Shown here: positions 52,001 through 62,478 of the stretch, in pieces | Numbering within the stretch: the first letter of the stretch is position 1 | Layout of the letters: the number at the start of each line of letters is the position of its first letter | From: Anas platyrhynchos | Taxonomy: Eukaryota; Chordata; Aves; Anseriformes; Anatidae | Assembly (NCBI RefSeq): GCF_047663525.1 | Contig: NC_092602.1 | Location: 5,711,501 to 5,775,500 of the forward strand | Direction: 5' to 3' | Length of the DNA stretch: 64,000 bases | Program-made: the position numbers and the translations under genes | The notes under the pieces: generated by a model | What the model saw: the letters and a program-made list of their open reading frames with translations, nothing else | What the model was told of the DNA's origin: nothing | Database searches by the model: none

Positions 52001-55000
52001 GGAAGGACAGTACAGACAGACAGCAAGTTGTCTAAGTCATCCGTGTCTTTAACTGAATTTGGAGGAGGCACAGGGAGAAAACACGTAACTCAACAAACAA
52101 ACAAAAAAGTATTTCTTTAGAACGTCACTGCAGCAAAGAGAGGTTTCTTTGTTGAAACTGCCTGTGCTTTAGTGGAATTCACTCCCTTGGGCACTGCCTG
52201 TGCCATATCCAAACGTTAGGTTTGGGTGATTCGGCAGAAGGATTGGCTGGACAGCTGGGCAGGAGGCAAAGCTCTTCCCACTAAATTAACTGAAACATGC
52301 GACTGCTGGAGAACGTGCCTTCCTTTTGAAGAACAAATTGTGCTAAGTTTGCTGTTCCTTTCTTAGGGCAGCAAGTTTTAGGGTTGCCACGGAAAAATCA
52401 GCCCAAAGTAAGAAATTATTGGGGGGCCCACTGAGCTGAAATGAAGAGTGTACATAAATAGAGGAGAGCTAAATGAAATACTGGAAGATTTCCCCTTTCT
52501 GGCACTCAGCTTTGTGTTCGTGAGGCACGTGGGCTTTACGTACTTGCATTTTGCTGCCCCTCAGGACAGATAATGCCCCCCGTGGCTGACTCTTGCATGT
52601 AGTTCTCTGCACCACTTTGCCAGACACAATGAAAATGTACAGCTCCAGACTTCTCCTGTGGCATCCTCACATGCATCCAGTCCTGCCAGGCTATCATATA
52701 GGATTACAGTTAGCCAGAGAAGCCTGTATGCCTGACAGAACAGAACATACCAGATTTCAGAGAGGTCTGCCAAACTTACGGAAAGTGGCATGAAATCTTA
52801 AAACTCAAGCAAAGCTGTCCAGAATGTTGTCCTGAATGTTTGCAAATAAGAGTAAATGAAATTGCCAAGAATCTCTGGCAGCCATGGTCACTGTGCTAGG
52901 CCTTCCCCTTTCTGCAGGATTTTTCAGTTTTCACACCCTTCTTAAGGCAGTAAGATGCCTGCCAGCAATTTAAAGTGCTGAGAAGCCTGAGCAGTATTTC
53001 TTCTTTTCTTCTGGTTTTTTTTTTGAGTTTATTTTTTTCAGTGCTGGACTGATGCTCATGCTGAGTAGCCTGAGGTCTCCTCTTCTGCCCCACTCTAAAT
53101 TCAGGTTCACCAAAACTTGCAGCATGTGATCAAGGAGACAATCTTTGATCTCTTGCCAGCTGCTGAGGGGTGTCAGATTTTGGAAGTGAGGCAGCACTTG
53201 AGGTGTTTGATGTTGAGATGGATGTGACTGCTTTTTCCAAATCTGTTTAGACAACATTTTTGTTAGGAACAAGATGCAAGAAGATAAAAACCTGCGTTGC
53301 CTGCCTGTAACAAAGCTGGTGGCAGCTGTTCTGTCTTGATGCTCCAATGACATGCCAGAGGGTGTTGGTAGGCTGGTACTTGAGATCTACAGAGTCTGCT
53401 ACTTTGGGAACACTTTTGAAGTCAGTGCCCTTTAGTTATCCTGAGTCAAGCAGGTTCTCTGTCTCCTGTTCACTATTTCATGTTACAGCATCGTACAGGT
53501 TATTTGCATTTCCTTCTGTGCTGAGGAACTTTTTAAAGCTAAAATGTTTGTTCTGGAGTACAGCAGAAATCATCTGAAATCACTTCACAGCAGGGGTTCA
53601 GCAGACTAGCTTCAGAATTCTTCTAACATCTCAGAAACCTTGAAGCAGTGTCTTTGATGCCCTGTAGCTGAAACACGTGATGCCATTAGCTTGTATGACT
53701 TAGTTTTAGGGAGTTACTTTGTTCAGCAGTGCCCTTCCTTAGGAATAGGGAGCTTTAAAAATAGAGGAGAGCAATGTTTGCAATTTCTACAGGATAAGCA
53801 AGTGTCAACTCCTTGGAACCGTGTAGTTAGAGCAAAGGTTCTCAGTTCTGTGTGGAAAACTTGTGTGGCAGACTTCTAGGCCTGGGCACGTAGACCCAGC
53901 TAACACGGGAAGTGTATCTGTTTGTGTTTGACTGCTGTGGAGGCTTGTTCTGAATCTGTCAATCTTGTTTTGCTTGCTGAAGGTTCTGGACATCTTGCAG
54001 CACATTCAGGCCTTGGATCCATCCCAGCATGGGGCGGTCGGGTACTTGGTTCAGCATACCCTAGAGCATATTGAGCGTCGGAAGGAGGAGGTGGGACCCG
54101 AGGTGAAGCACCGCTCGGATGAGAAACACAAAGAGGTCTGCTTTTCCATTGGGCTGATTATGAAACACAAGAGGTGAGCTCTTCAAAACCTTCCCTGTGC
54201 TAGCAGGAGGCTGTACTGTAATGACGAGTGCAGAAGTGTTTGTTCTGGCCGTAATGAGACAGGGTTTTATCTGCCAAGGAGGTACCTGGAACAGAAAATG
54301 TCAGGCACATGCATCTGTGCTGCATACCTCTTAGAAAAATGGGGGCAGCTCTGTCTCTCCTTTGAGAGCAAGCGTTTTTGCTGCTGCTTGTTTGCAGAGA
54401 GGTTTGCGAGGTGCCTCCTGTGAGTCATCATGTATCACAGATAAAATTTCCACAGTCCAGAGCTCTCGAAGAAACATTTGTAATCGGTTAATGAGGGACT
54501 GTGGAACAGAGCTGGTTTCAGAAGAGATGAGATGGCAAAGACAGCTTATGAATCTTACCCTGCGCTGTTATTACTGCCTCTTCCTGCATTGCGCAGGGGC
54601 TTTGTGTTCCTGTCTGCACAGCCCTGCCAGAACGACGTGCTGGCACTCTGTGGCTGTGGCCATTCCTCCAAACAACTCAGCAAGACATCTGAAGCATATT
54701 TTAAGTGTCAGCAGTGTCAGTTATGATACCTCACAATTAATCTCATAAATACTCTGACAATAATGCTGGCTTTGTTTCTGGGAATTAGCACTGGGATTAC
54801 CGTGTCTGTGTGATGGGAACAGAAGTAATTGCACAGCACGGTAGAGTGCTTGATTCCCCTCCCTGTTTCTTGTTTCCTGTTCTCCCTGTTGCTGACATCC
54901 CAGTCTCTTCCCCGCTCTCATTTCTTGTTCAAATTTGGCTTTCCTTTGTCCTCAGCTGTTTGTTCCTGTCTGTTTGCCCAGTTACTTCTAGTCATTTCCC

Positions 55001-58000
55001 ACCCACCTCAGAACACAGACACGTACGCACACAAGTTTTTTTATAATGATGTTCTTCTCCTCTCCTCCTTGTGCCTGCTCACAGGAGGCTTCTGTTCTGT
55101 TTGTGCTCTATTAGCCTTGACGAAAAGAGCTGGCTCTGGAGTTTTCATAGCCTGTGTTGTGTATTCTTTTTAATTAGATATGGCTACAACTGCGTCATCT
55201 ACGGCTGGGATCCTGCCTGCATGATGGGACATGAATGGATCCGAAACATGAATGTCCACAGCCTCCCACATGGCCCCCACCAGCCTTTCTACAACGTGCT
55301 AGTGGAAGATGGCTCTTGCAGATACGCTGCTCAAGGTGAGCAGGAGTCTCCTCAGTTTGCTGTCTGTTAAAAAGTGCAGTAGGAGAAGGCGACGCTTAAG
55401 TGATCAGCTCTTTAGTAGGAGGCATGAAGTGTAAGTTAAAGTTGGGGTAGGAAGGAGAATTGTCTTGAATTCACAGACATATTTTGTTTGATTTCTGTGA
55501 AATCAGTCCTGCTAGGGATGAACATTGAGGACCAATCAATGTTCAATTTGTTACAATCTCCTCTTGCCCTAGAAACAAGTGTGTGTTGGACACGATTGGT
55601 TTTATGGTATAAACCAGGATTACTGCTTTTGGAAGAGCTAATTCAACTTTTTCTGAAGTTCAAAGTTCTGTCAGCAACTCTTGCTTTGTGAAATGATGGT
55701 CATGCTTTCGGAAGGACCTCAAAGTAGGGTCTAGTGAGAGAACACCCAAACCTTGCTCGTTTTTAGAGCATGGTTCTGAACACCTTTCACTGAGAGACTT
55801 AGTGTGCTAAGATCCCAGAGAACACGAATAGCGTGGCTTTTGGTGCCATCTCTGGTAAGAAAGGGACTAAAATGAATGCCTCTTCACAAACGCCAAGAGG
55901 TGCAGAAATTTCAGTTGTGTGTTCTTTATACACAGTACCATGAGCAAAATTCTTATCTCATGGTCAGAATATGAGGTTAGGATAAGGGAAGAAGTGTTGA
56001 ACTCGGGTTAAAAAAGTCTTTAACTCTGTACATTGCAATCAGGGTGTTTCTTTATCTCCTGTTTTTCTCCCTGTGACACAGAGGCATCGCATCCAGCTGG
56101 CAGGGCAGTTGCACAACCTGATCATATTTTGTTAAGAGAAGATGCAGAAGTTGTTGAGCAGGAAACTATGGCCAAAATGCAGTTCAGCTCTTGCTAGGGT
56201 GTGCTCCTAGCATGTTCTGATCCCATACCTACGAGCAAGAGGTGGTTTTACACAAGGGGACACTCCTACCTTTGTAGCCTGAAACACTTCGAGTGCAGGT
56301 GTTTCTCACCTTCCTGAGAGTCACATTATATTCAGTAGAACTAACAAAAAAAAAAAAAAGGGATGGAGTAGGGACGCAGGACATTGCAGCACAACTTTGT
56401 GGTTCATATTGAACAGTATTTTACCTCTTAAATAGTCTGAAAAAAAAAACTATTTTGTGCCATGGATTAATTTTCAAATATGCACCTCAGTGGAAACTAA
56501 TGTGGTATTTTTCCACAGCGCTTCTGGGGTTGAGTCATCTCATTTCTTATTCTCTAATTGTTTATAAACAAGTATAATCAGCTCTGATTACAGCTGGTTC
56601 CTGAGCACTTTGTGTTTTAGCCAGGCTGTAGTTTGAAACTGCTGTCAGTGGCATCCAAGAGTTTTGATACTGCTTGAGAAAACCAGGGGGTTGTCTTTGC
56701 TTGCTGAAGTCTTGCTGCCTGTCTGTTGAGTATCCCCTCTAAAATACAACCTCAGATCACTTGGGAAGGGAGTATTTCATAACCTAGTGACCTGGCTTTA
56801 AGGAGGGAATGGTAATTTATTTTTTTTAACTGAGTCTTTGTAGATTCAACCAGAAATAACACCAAGCTTATTATAGGTGTGCTCAGTTTGAGTCCTTCCT
56901 GTAAATCTGCAGGTTGAGCTGTCGCTAATTCCAAAACACCTGCCTTGTACAGCAGGCTTGGTGTCTACCTGTCTGCTCTTGTCCTCCCTTTGTTTGCTTG
57001 CTGGCAGCACGGGCCAGGTGCCTGCTGTTCCAAAACTGCTCGTCAGCACGTTTCTCAGGCTCCCCACCTTTTCGAATCCACTTCTCTCATTCTCCCCCCT
57101 GCCAGCTTCTGTTTCATCATTGTGTCTGTCCATTTGTGCACAGCTCGCTGTTCAGCCCTGTTTCTGCAGGGCGTATCGCAGTGCAAATCGTTCCCCCGTG
57201 GCTGTATGGGACAAGAAGGGGCCTCGCAGCCCACGGGACCGCAGCAGCCCGCTGGGGTGCAGAAAGCTCTCGTGCTCTTGGCTGCACACAGTGACATATG
57301 GTAGCTCTTACCAAAGTCCAGCTTGCTTCGCAGAGCCCGCATGGATGAATACCACTTGTATGTGCTCTCTGAAGTGAACTGAGCGTGTTTCAGAGGCAGA
57401 TGGATTATTCCTGAACCACGTTCTCAGCATCCCAACATGTTGCCCCCCTTACCTTGCAGATAAGGTACTTTGGGACATAGGCAGTGTTGTGTTTGTGTGT
57501 TTTTTTTTCCTACCTGTGTGTCTGGCACTATGCTGGAAAAAATGACATCATCTGGGGACTGCTGCAGGGCACCTGCACAGGTGATTTATTGCTGGGCTGC
57601 CTCCTCGTCACCCTGATTTAAGCAAATAATCAGGGAGCAAACAGGCCCTCAGCTCGGGTCACCGCTGTGTTTTAACGCTAGTGCTTTGTTTACCTGTTGT
57701 GCTTTATCAGGCTAGCGTTTACTACAAAGGAGGAAATGGGGTGCTCTGGGAAACAATTAATGTGCTCGCTCTGGAGACTTCTTACTTCGGGAGCCTGGGA
57801 TTTAGAAAAGTGAAATTTGCTGCGTAAGACATGTTTGGAAAGCAGGCTGGTGCCTTAGAGCTGCAAGGCATTTGAGACTTTCTGATAGGAGAAGCTGGTG
57901 CCATATGTGTTTTTTAGGGTCCTAATTAGGGTTAGGTATATTATTAAGTTTAGGGTTTTGCCCTGCGAGGCCTCTAGGGCATCCTAGAGGAAACTGGGGG

Positions 58001-58893
58001 TCACTGGGAGGCTTTTAGGGGGAGCTAGAGGGCACTGGGGGGCCCTGGTAAACCTGCGGAGGATCTAGAGTGCAGGGGAGGACCACAGGAGGCCTCCAGT
58101 GTGTGTGACAGTGCACTAGAGAGCCCTGCAAGGCCTCCAGAGGCCTCTAGATTCCAGGAAGAGCCCTTATTTTGCCTCCTGTGTTTCCTGGGGAGGTCTC
58201 TCGGGCATCCTAGAGGAAACTGGGGGTCACTGGGAGGCTTTCCAGGGGAGCTGGAGTGCACTGGGTGTCCCTGGTAGACCTGCAGAGGGCATCCTTGTGC
58301 AGTCACCCACACCTTGGAGCGTTTGGAGCTCCTGGAAACTGATCTCCCACGGGACCTGAGGGAGCAGAGCTCAGTGCTGCAGCTTCTCCTTGCATTTACA
58401 AACAAGACCTGCGGTCCGCAGCGTGACAGCAGGTCAGCATCCTGTGCTCCAGCCTAACGTCAGGCCAGGGGGTCTCAGGCAGGAAATATTTTGGTGGCAC
58501 TGGTAAATGGGGTCAGCATCAGCTAGGAGAATAGGTTCTGTAAGTGAGCCTACTGGGATATTCTCTGCCTGTTTTCCTGGGTTAGGGTTTGTTTTTTGTT
58601 GAAAGCATCAGGAGGCAGTGTTTGTAGAGCTCAGAGACACGAACAGGAGTTGAGAGAGGCGCAGGATGTATGGCTTTCGTGGGGGAATAACTGATTTGTT
58701 TCCTCTCCTAACAGAGAACCTGGAATACAACTCTGAGCCTCGGGAGATTCCTCACCCTGACATCGGCCGCTATTTTTCCGAGTTTACCGGCGTTCACTAC
58801 CTAGCAAATACCGAGCTAGAAATTCGGTACCCAGAGGATTTGGAGCTGACGCGCGCCACAGCTCAGAAGATCTACAGTTCAGGCAAGGAGTGA
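39829..58893 (+). CDS. FBXO21: F-box only protein 21, complete, 12 exons
   Basis: FBXO21 is a substrate receptor of an SCF (SKP1-CUL1-F-box) ubiquitin ligase; in mammals EID1 and ASK1 are reported substrates. The 12 exons join to 605 codons plus stop, against about 621 or 628 residues in human. Visible domains: a polyglycine N-terminus (residues 6-16), F-box at about 20-66, a SirB1/transglutaminase-like core at about 240-400 (RRTGIPISLSVLYLTIARQL, NFPSHFLLRWCQG), and a YccV/HspQ-like domain at about 480-570 (IYGWDPACMMGHEWI). The start has a good Kozak context (aagATGg). All introns are GT-AG and the phases agree. It lies downstream of NOS1 and upstream of TESC on the same strand, as in human. 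Confidence 0.98.
40065..40636 (+). repeat. Homopurine (GGA)n-rich tract in FBXO21 intron 1
   Basis: Nearly unbroken purine on the + strand: about 29 pyrimidines in the 540 bases from 40081 to 40620, and none in the first 60. It begins 27 bases after the exon 1 donor. The composition allows triplex (H-DNA) or G-quadruplex structures. Confidence 0.95.
40637..42847 (+). other. FBXO21: FBXO21 intron 1 remainder
   Basis: AT-richer sequence with no exon seen. It includes an AT-rich microsatellite (TA/TG tracts) at 41661-41749. Confidence 0.6.
41661..41749. repeat. AT-rich microsatellite
   Basis: tgtgtgtatatatg followed by tattatatatataaat and similar; an imperfect TA/TG repeat. Confidence 0.8.
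42848..42983 (+). CDS. FBXO21: FBXO21 exon 2
   Basis: Acceptor tgtag, donor gtaagt, ends in phase 0. It encodes WPSLLKYYSHTDGVSWLEE and LEAQRIVASFSKRFFSEH, very close to human. Confidence 0.97.
42984..44667 (+). other. FBXO21: FBXO21 intron 2
   Basis: No exon or mobile element recognised. It contains a T run at 43780-43800. Confidence 0.55.
44668..44762 (+). CDS. FBXO21: FBXO21 exon 3
   Basis: Acceptor ggcag, donor gtaaga. It encodes VPCDGFSDIETLGCPSHFF and EDELMCILNMEG. Ends two bases into an Arg codon. Confidence 0.97.
44763..46758 (+). other. FBXO21: FBXO21 intron 3
   Basis: No exon recognised. A T run lies at 45144-45162. The string tgtgatctacaggccaac followed by ttggtcccttccagcc at about 46247-46283 resembles a CR1 3' end, but too little is left for a firm call. 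Confidence 0.5.
46759..46880 (+). CDS. FBXO21: FBXO21 exon 4
   Basis: Acceptor gtgcag, donor gtaagt. It encodes KGLTWKYYAKKILYFLRQQ and LKEYLQRPTDQQSFLE. Ends one base into a Gly codon. Confidence 0.97.
46881..48092 (+). other. FBXO21: FBXO21 intron 4
   Basis: No exon seen. A (CAAAA)n microsatellite lies at about 48018-48055, just upstream of the exon 5 acceptor. Confidence 0.6.
48018..48055. repeat. (CAAAA)n microsatellite
   Basis: Seven or so caaaa or caaaaa copies in a row, 40 bases before the FBXO21 exon 5 acceptor. Confidence 0.9.
48093..48239 (+). CDS. FBXO21: FBXO21 exon 5
   Basis: Acceptor tttccag, donor gtactg. It encodes AVLIDQYCNPLSDICLKSV and ARHPSLASKA. This is the least conserved of the central exons. 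Confidence 0.96.
48240..49072 (+). other. FBXO21: FBXO21 intron 5
   Basis: No exon or repeat recognised. Confidence 0.5.
49073..49206 (+). CDS. FBXO21: FBXO21 exon 6
   Basis: Acceptor ttttcag, donor gtacgt, ends in phase 0. It encodes EVLIPEVELQRQVLDAMNC and KGNELDYYNSLNSYIHQ, the start of the SirB1-like core. Confidence 0.97.
49446..49582 (+). CDS. FBXO21: FBXO21 exon 7, SirB1/transglutaminase-like core
   Basis: Acceptor gtccag, donor gtaagt. It encodes VLIRRTGIPISLSVLYLTI and VNFPSHFLLRWCQGKE, the signature of the Transglut_core2 family shared with bacterial SirB1 proteins. Catalytic activity is not established for this protein. Confidence 0.97.
49813..49848. repeat. Poly(A) run in FBXO21 intron 7
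   Basis: Long A run broken by two G residues. The intron from 49583 to 50344 holds no exon. Confidence 0.9.
50345..50521 (+). CDS. FBXO21: FBXO21 exon 8
   Basis: Acceptor ttattag, donor gtgagt. It encodes STDIFDYTYIDAFGKGKQL, TVKECEYLIGHHVTEEF and RMVGNLLNLGK. Confidence 0.97.
51310..51442 (+). CDS. FBXO21: FBXO21 exon 9
   Basis: Acceptor tggcag, donor gtacct, ends in phase 0. It encodes STDQSYQLLRDSLDLYLAM and RLYFHLGIWPEK. Confidence 0.97.
51443..53982 (+). other. FBXO21: FBXO21 intron 9
   Basis: A 2.5-kb intron with no recognised exon or element. Its last bases (tgcttgctgaag) form the somewhat weak acceptor of exon 10. Confidence 0.5.
53983..54173 (+). CDS. FBXO21: FBXO21 exon 10
   Basis: Acceptor ctgaag, donor gtgagc. 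It encodes VLDILQHIQALDPSQHGAV, GYLVQHTLEHIERRKEEVG and FSIGLIMKHK. It corresponds to the shorter human isoform, without the extra SFCLVLK. Confidence 0.95.
55178..55335 (+). CDS. FBXO21: FBXO21 exon 11, YccV/HspQ-like domain
   Basis: Acceptor aattag, donor gtgagc. It encodes YGYNCVIYGWDPACMMGHE, NVHSLPHGPHQPFYNVLVE and DGSCRYAAQ, typical of the YccV (hemimethylated-DNA-binding/HspQ) fold. Confidence 0.97.
55336..58714 (+). other. FBXO21: FBXO21 intron 11
   Basis: The largest FBXO21 intron, with no exon seen. It holds A runs near 56346 and 56441 and a pair of direct repeats at 57965-58293. Confidence 0.55.
57965..58293. repeat. Two direct copies of a roughly 100-bp sequence
   Basis: 57965-58064 and 58192-58293 share gggcatcctagaggaaactg, then gggtcactgggaggctt, and continue alike to cctggtaaacctgc / cctggtagacctgc. 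The spacer is also rich in aggcctcyag strings, so the block looks like a degenerate GC-rich minisatellite. Confidence 0.85.
58715..58893 (+). CDS. FBXO21: FBXO21 exon 12, last coding exon
   Basis: Acceptor taacag. It encodes NLEYNSEPREIPHPDIGRY, FSEFTGVHYLANTELEIRY and ends YSSGKE, then TGA. The C-terminus is a few residues shorter than human, which ends KKENIDE. Confidence 0.97.
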
Positions 58894-61860
58894 GCGCAAA
58901 AGGCGTTGTGAGGACAGAAGCAGCCAGAGTGTAGCTTTGCCCTCTTCTGCAAAACTTGCCTGGAAGGCAAGTTTGGTGACAATCCTTTGGCTTTAATGCA
59001 TTGAAAACTGCATTAAACTTCATAACCGGTGCTATAGCATCTTTCCGTTGCCTGCCTGCCCATTCTGGCCCACGGGGACACGTCGGTAGCTGAGGCCAGG
59101 CATAAGGATCTCGCAGGGACAGTCGTGCTAGGGAAGCGCCTTGTCCTACGGAAAGATTTGCCCCTACTGCTCGTTCCGTGGTCGTCTTGCCTAGGAGGTT
59201 GGCTCAGTGAGACCCCTGGTGTGGAATATTGGAAGAAACTCCAACTTCCAGAGAAGTTGCTTGTCCTTGCAATGTTGTGGGGTTTTTGTTTGGTTGTTTT
59301 CGTTGTTGGGTTTTTATGTATATCTCATGCAGGTGATAGTTTTTAAAGCCTCCTCCGTCTGACTGTGTCTCCTCCGGTCTGAATCTTTGGTCGGATTGTG
59401 CTTCACCTCTGTAGTCTGATTGTTCACAGAGCTACTCTTCCCATTCTGAGCATCCTTACGGGCTGGGAAGGAGCCCCTGCAGCAAAACCAGGAGCAGCAG
59501 CAAGGTTTCCAGGGGTGCCAAGCACCGTGGTAACACCGAGGTCCAGCCGGCCACCTCACACCTGACACAGACTCTCCTAAAGCAGAAGACGAGCTGCCAG
59601 CCCTTTCCTGCGCCTGCCAAACCCACCCAGCCCGTGTTCTTACCTTGTTCTTTGTTCACTGTGTGTGTTCTTGTGACCTGAGTGCTCCCAGGATGACCCT
59701 GAGCCCCTCGGCACCGCTTCGGGGCAGCTCGGAGGTCGCTGTCGGAACAACCCCACGGCCCATGGGGAGCTGCTGGTCACCGCTGCCTCTGGGCTGTGGG
59801 TATTTATGCAATACAGTGGGATCGGGACTGGAAACGGGCCAGCCCTGGAGACAGCCCAGCAGCGTGTGGAAGAGAGATGTTAATTCCTGCAGCTCGAGGC
59901 CTTTTTCCTTTTTGCCAAAGGAGAGCGGATTTTGGTGGGGGTGGAGCAGGGACACGCACTGCAGTGCCCAGAAGGGAAGAGGCTTAGCAGCTCCGTGCAC
60001 GTGAATTTCCACACGGCTTAAAGGCCCAAACAGAGTCACTGCAGAGAAGGTTTTCCTCTGCATTCAGGTATTATGGGGTGCAGAATGACATATCCAGAGC
60101 TTGCAGAGCTCTGGTTCCTGAAGCAAAGCCTGCAGGCTGGCTGCAGCAGCGTGCCCTGTCACTTCGCAGTTACACCGTAGCTCTGTCAGAGAGTTAGGCA
60201 CCGTGCCCTGTTAGGTGGAGGCTCTTAGTCTATTATAGCACTTCAAATATCACCACGTGCCATCCCACACCCCTCCTCCTGAGAGAATGCTTGACCTGCA
60301 TGCCACCCTGCTGAAGTACAGAGCACCGGTTAAATAGGAGAAATAAATACTGGCAGCCCAGCGCTTTTCCCAGGGGAGCGGTGGTGGTGGTCTGCAGGAG
60401 CCGTGGTGCTTTACAACAGCCCTGCGTGGTGAGGGTGCTGTGCTCCGGGTACCACTGCATCTTTCAGTAGCTGTGTACTGAAATGAATTTGGAGTTGGGG
60501 GGACGAATTTCCTCAGAAGCTGAATGGATCCAAGTGAAAGCAGGGCAGGAAATCATCAGGCAAAACCTTAAAATCCATCCCTCTTGGTTTTGAGGGTTGG
60601 AGTAGATAGACTTTGATCCTACAACCCTTTCTGAGGGTTGAAAGCAGATCCCAAAGCATCCTGACAGGGATGCAAGGTAGGGAATGCAACACGAGGTCAA
60701 TGCTGGTGGTTTGGAACAGGAGCAGGGCTCCCCGTTCCCAGCCTCGGCTCTGATGGTGCCCTGGGGCAGTGTCCGTGTCAGAGCATTTCCTGGGGCTCTG
60801 TGTGTCCCTCTGCCAGTCTGGTGGCACCTTGCCCCTCACAAGCACACCCAGTTACCACGCCCCGAGCTCCTGTCTGAATGCCAAGTAGAACCGTGCCATA
60901 ACAAAGCCTAACAGAGCTGCCCAAAGCTGCTCTGAAAACTCCTGTGTTCCTCCTGCAGCCTGGGGGATGGCGGTGTTGCTTGATGTGGGCTCAGTCTGTA
61001 ACTAGTCTTGGGGAGGGGGAATTGCCCCGTGAGTTTGTGCAGCTTTGGTCCCACCGTGTGTTTTCCTATGCACCCGGTGGCTCCCCTGTCCCCATCTCCT
61101 CTCCTGGCCATGCAGCCGCCGTTTTCCCAAGAAGGCAGGAGAGGATCCCAAAAGTTCCCTCCCTGTGGTCCGTGCGTAGGGTCTGGGTCCCCATGAGCGA
61201 TGTCCGTGTGCTCGAGATGTGTGTCACGCCTCACCACCTGTCCTCTCTTGTGTCTGTGCAGAGCTCACTTGGAAAAGGGGCTGTTTTGCTTCCAGGAGGA
61301 GGTGGAATTACTGCATGAGCTCCCAAAAAAGCCCAGCCTGGTGGGCGTGGGGTGGCACCAGCAGCCCCTGGCTCCCCTGGGGCAGGGGGTGCAGCTGATG
61401 CCCCTTTTCTCCCTCGCCTTTTTGTGCCATAAGCTGGGGCAGGGCAGGTGCTGTCACCTCAAAATAGCTTTCTGGGGAGTGAAGGAAAAAATAATAGAGG
61501 GTGGAGGGGGAAGAGGAGGCGTGGAGGCAGCAGGGGGGAGGCAGGCAGTAGCAGGAGGTGCCTGACCTGGGGGAAAAGGGAAAATAACTGTACAGGGAGA
61601 CGGGCTGTGGGCTGGGTTAGAGCAGGGCAGGGGGCTTGTGGCTCCCCTGTGCCATGGGGCAGAGCCCCTCGGGCAGGGAGCAAGGGCTGGGGGCTGCAGC
61701 CTCCTCGAGAGGTCCATCCTGGTGCTGCTGCTCCGGAGGGAGGCCGGGGAGCTGCAGGTCCCCCTGGCAGCGTGGGGCAGCCTGGAAGCGATGCGGTTCC
61801 TTTCCTCTTTGTGCGTGGCTTCAAATAAAATAAAGCAAACCATCCCCCCTTGGTACCTGC
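58894..61860 (+). other. FBXO21: FBXO21 3' UTR and flank
   Basis: No coding exon recognised. ATTAAA lies at 59012, AATAAA at 60342, and a double signal at 61824. Transcription probably runs to one or more of these; which one is used cannot be decided from sequence. Confidence 0.55.
61824..61834 (+). promoter_or_regulatory. FBXO21: Overlapping pair of AATAAA poly(A) signals
   Basis: Two AATAAA hexamers share one base, and a GT-rich stretch (ggagtgtgctgctttgctg) follows about 35 bases later. This is the best distal poly(A) site for FBXO21. Confidence 0.45.
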
Positions 61861-62420
61861 TGCCGGAGTGTGCTGCTTTGCTGCGCCGCCCCGCTCCTAA
61901 AACCCTTCCTCACTTCCCCAGGGTGTTTTTCTCTCCCCCTGCACTGGGGGAAGGCAGTCGTGGTGGGGCCTGGCGGAGGCTGAGGGTGCCAGAACCCCCC
62001 TGCTCCCTGCTGCAGCCCCCCCGGCTGGGCTCATAGCCTCAGGGGAAGGATTTCAGCCCTTTATTTTTTTTTGGGGGGGGGTCCCCTACCACTTTTGCCT
62101 CCCCCTCCCACATTTTTCTCCCTCCATCTCCCCACCCTCCACAGGTCACAGGCGCACGGCACGGCCGGGGGACCCCCTTTTACCCCCCTGCCTTCAGCCA
62201 CCCCCGATCCCCCGGCCTCTCCTCTCCCCGGCAGGGGGCTGTTAACTCTGAAACCTAACGACGGCGAGGCGGCGGGGAGCTCAGGGACCCGGGGGAGCCC
62301 CGCAGCAGCCGCCGCCGCCGCCTCCCTTCCCCGTGCGCCCGCCCTTAGCGGCGGCGGAGCCCGGTGCTGCGGCCCCCGGCGCGCCGCCTCCCGGCCCGGC
62401 TCGGCCCGGCACGGCCCGGG
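61861..62420 (+). promoter_or_regulatory. TESC: TESC promoter and 5' UTR region
   Basis: GC content rises sharply, with many CpG from about 62210, including ccgccgccgccgcc and repeated cggcccggc strings just before the ATG. No TATA box seen. Confidence 0.5.
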
Positions 62421-62478
62421 ATGGGCTCCGCGCACTCGGTGCCCGCCGAGATGCGGGCGCTGGCCGACAGGACCGGCT
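62421..62478 (+). CDS. TESC: Tescalcin, exon 1 (3' partial)
   Basis: The exon encodes MGSAHSVPAEMRALADRTG and the first base of the next codon, then donor gtgagt. Human tescalcin starts [20 protein letters not shown], so phase and sequence agree. Tescalcin (CHP3) is an EF-hand calcium-binding protein of the calcineurin-homologous family that binds the Na+/H+ exchanger NHE1. The MG....S start fits N-myristoylation after Met removal. Position downstream of FBXO21 on the same strand matches human. No other TESC exon is recognised up to 64000. Confidence 0.88.

Noticed and set aside
57910..57958. Telomere-like ttaggg strings
   Set aside because: Only two or three scattered copies, not a tandem array.
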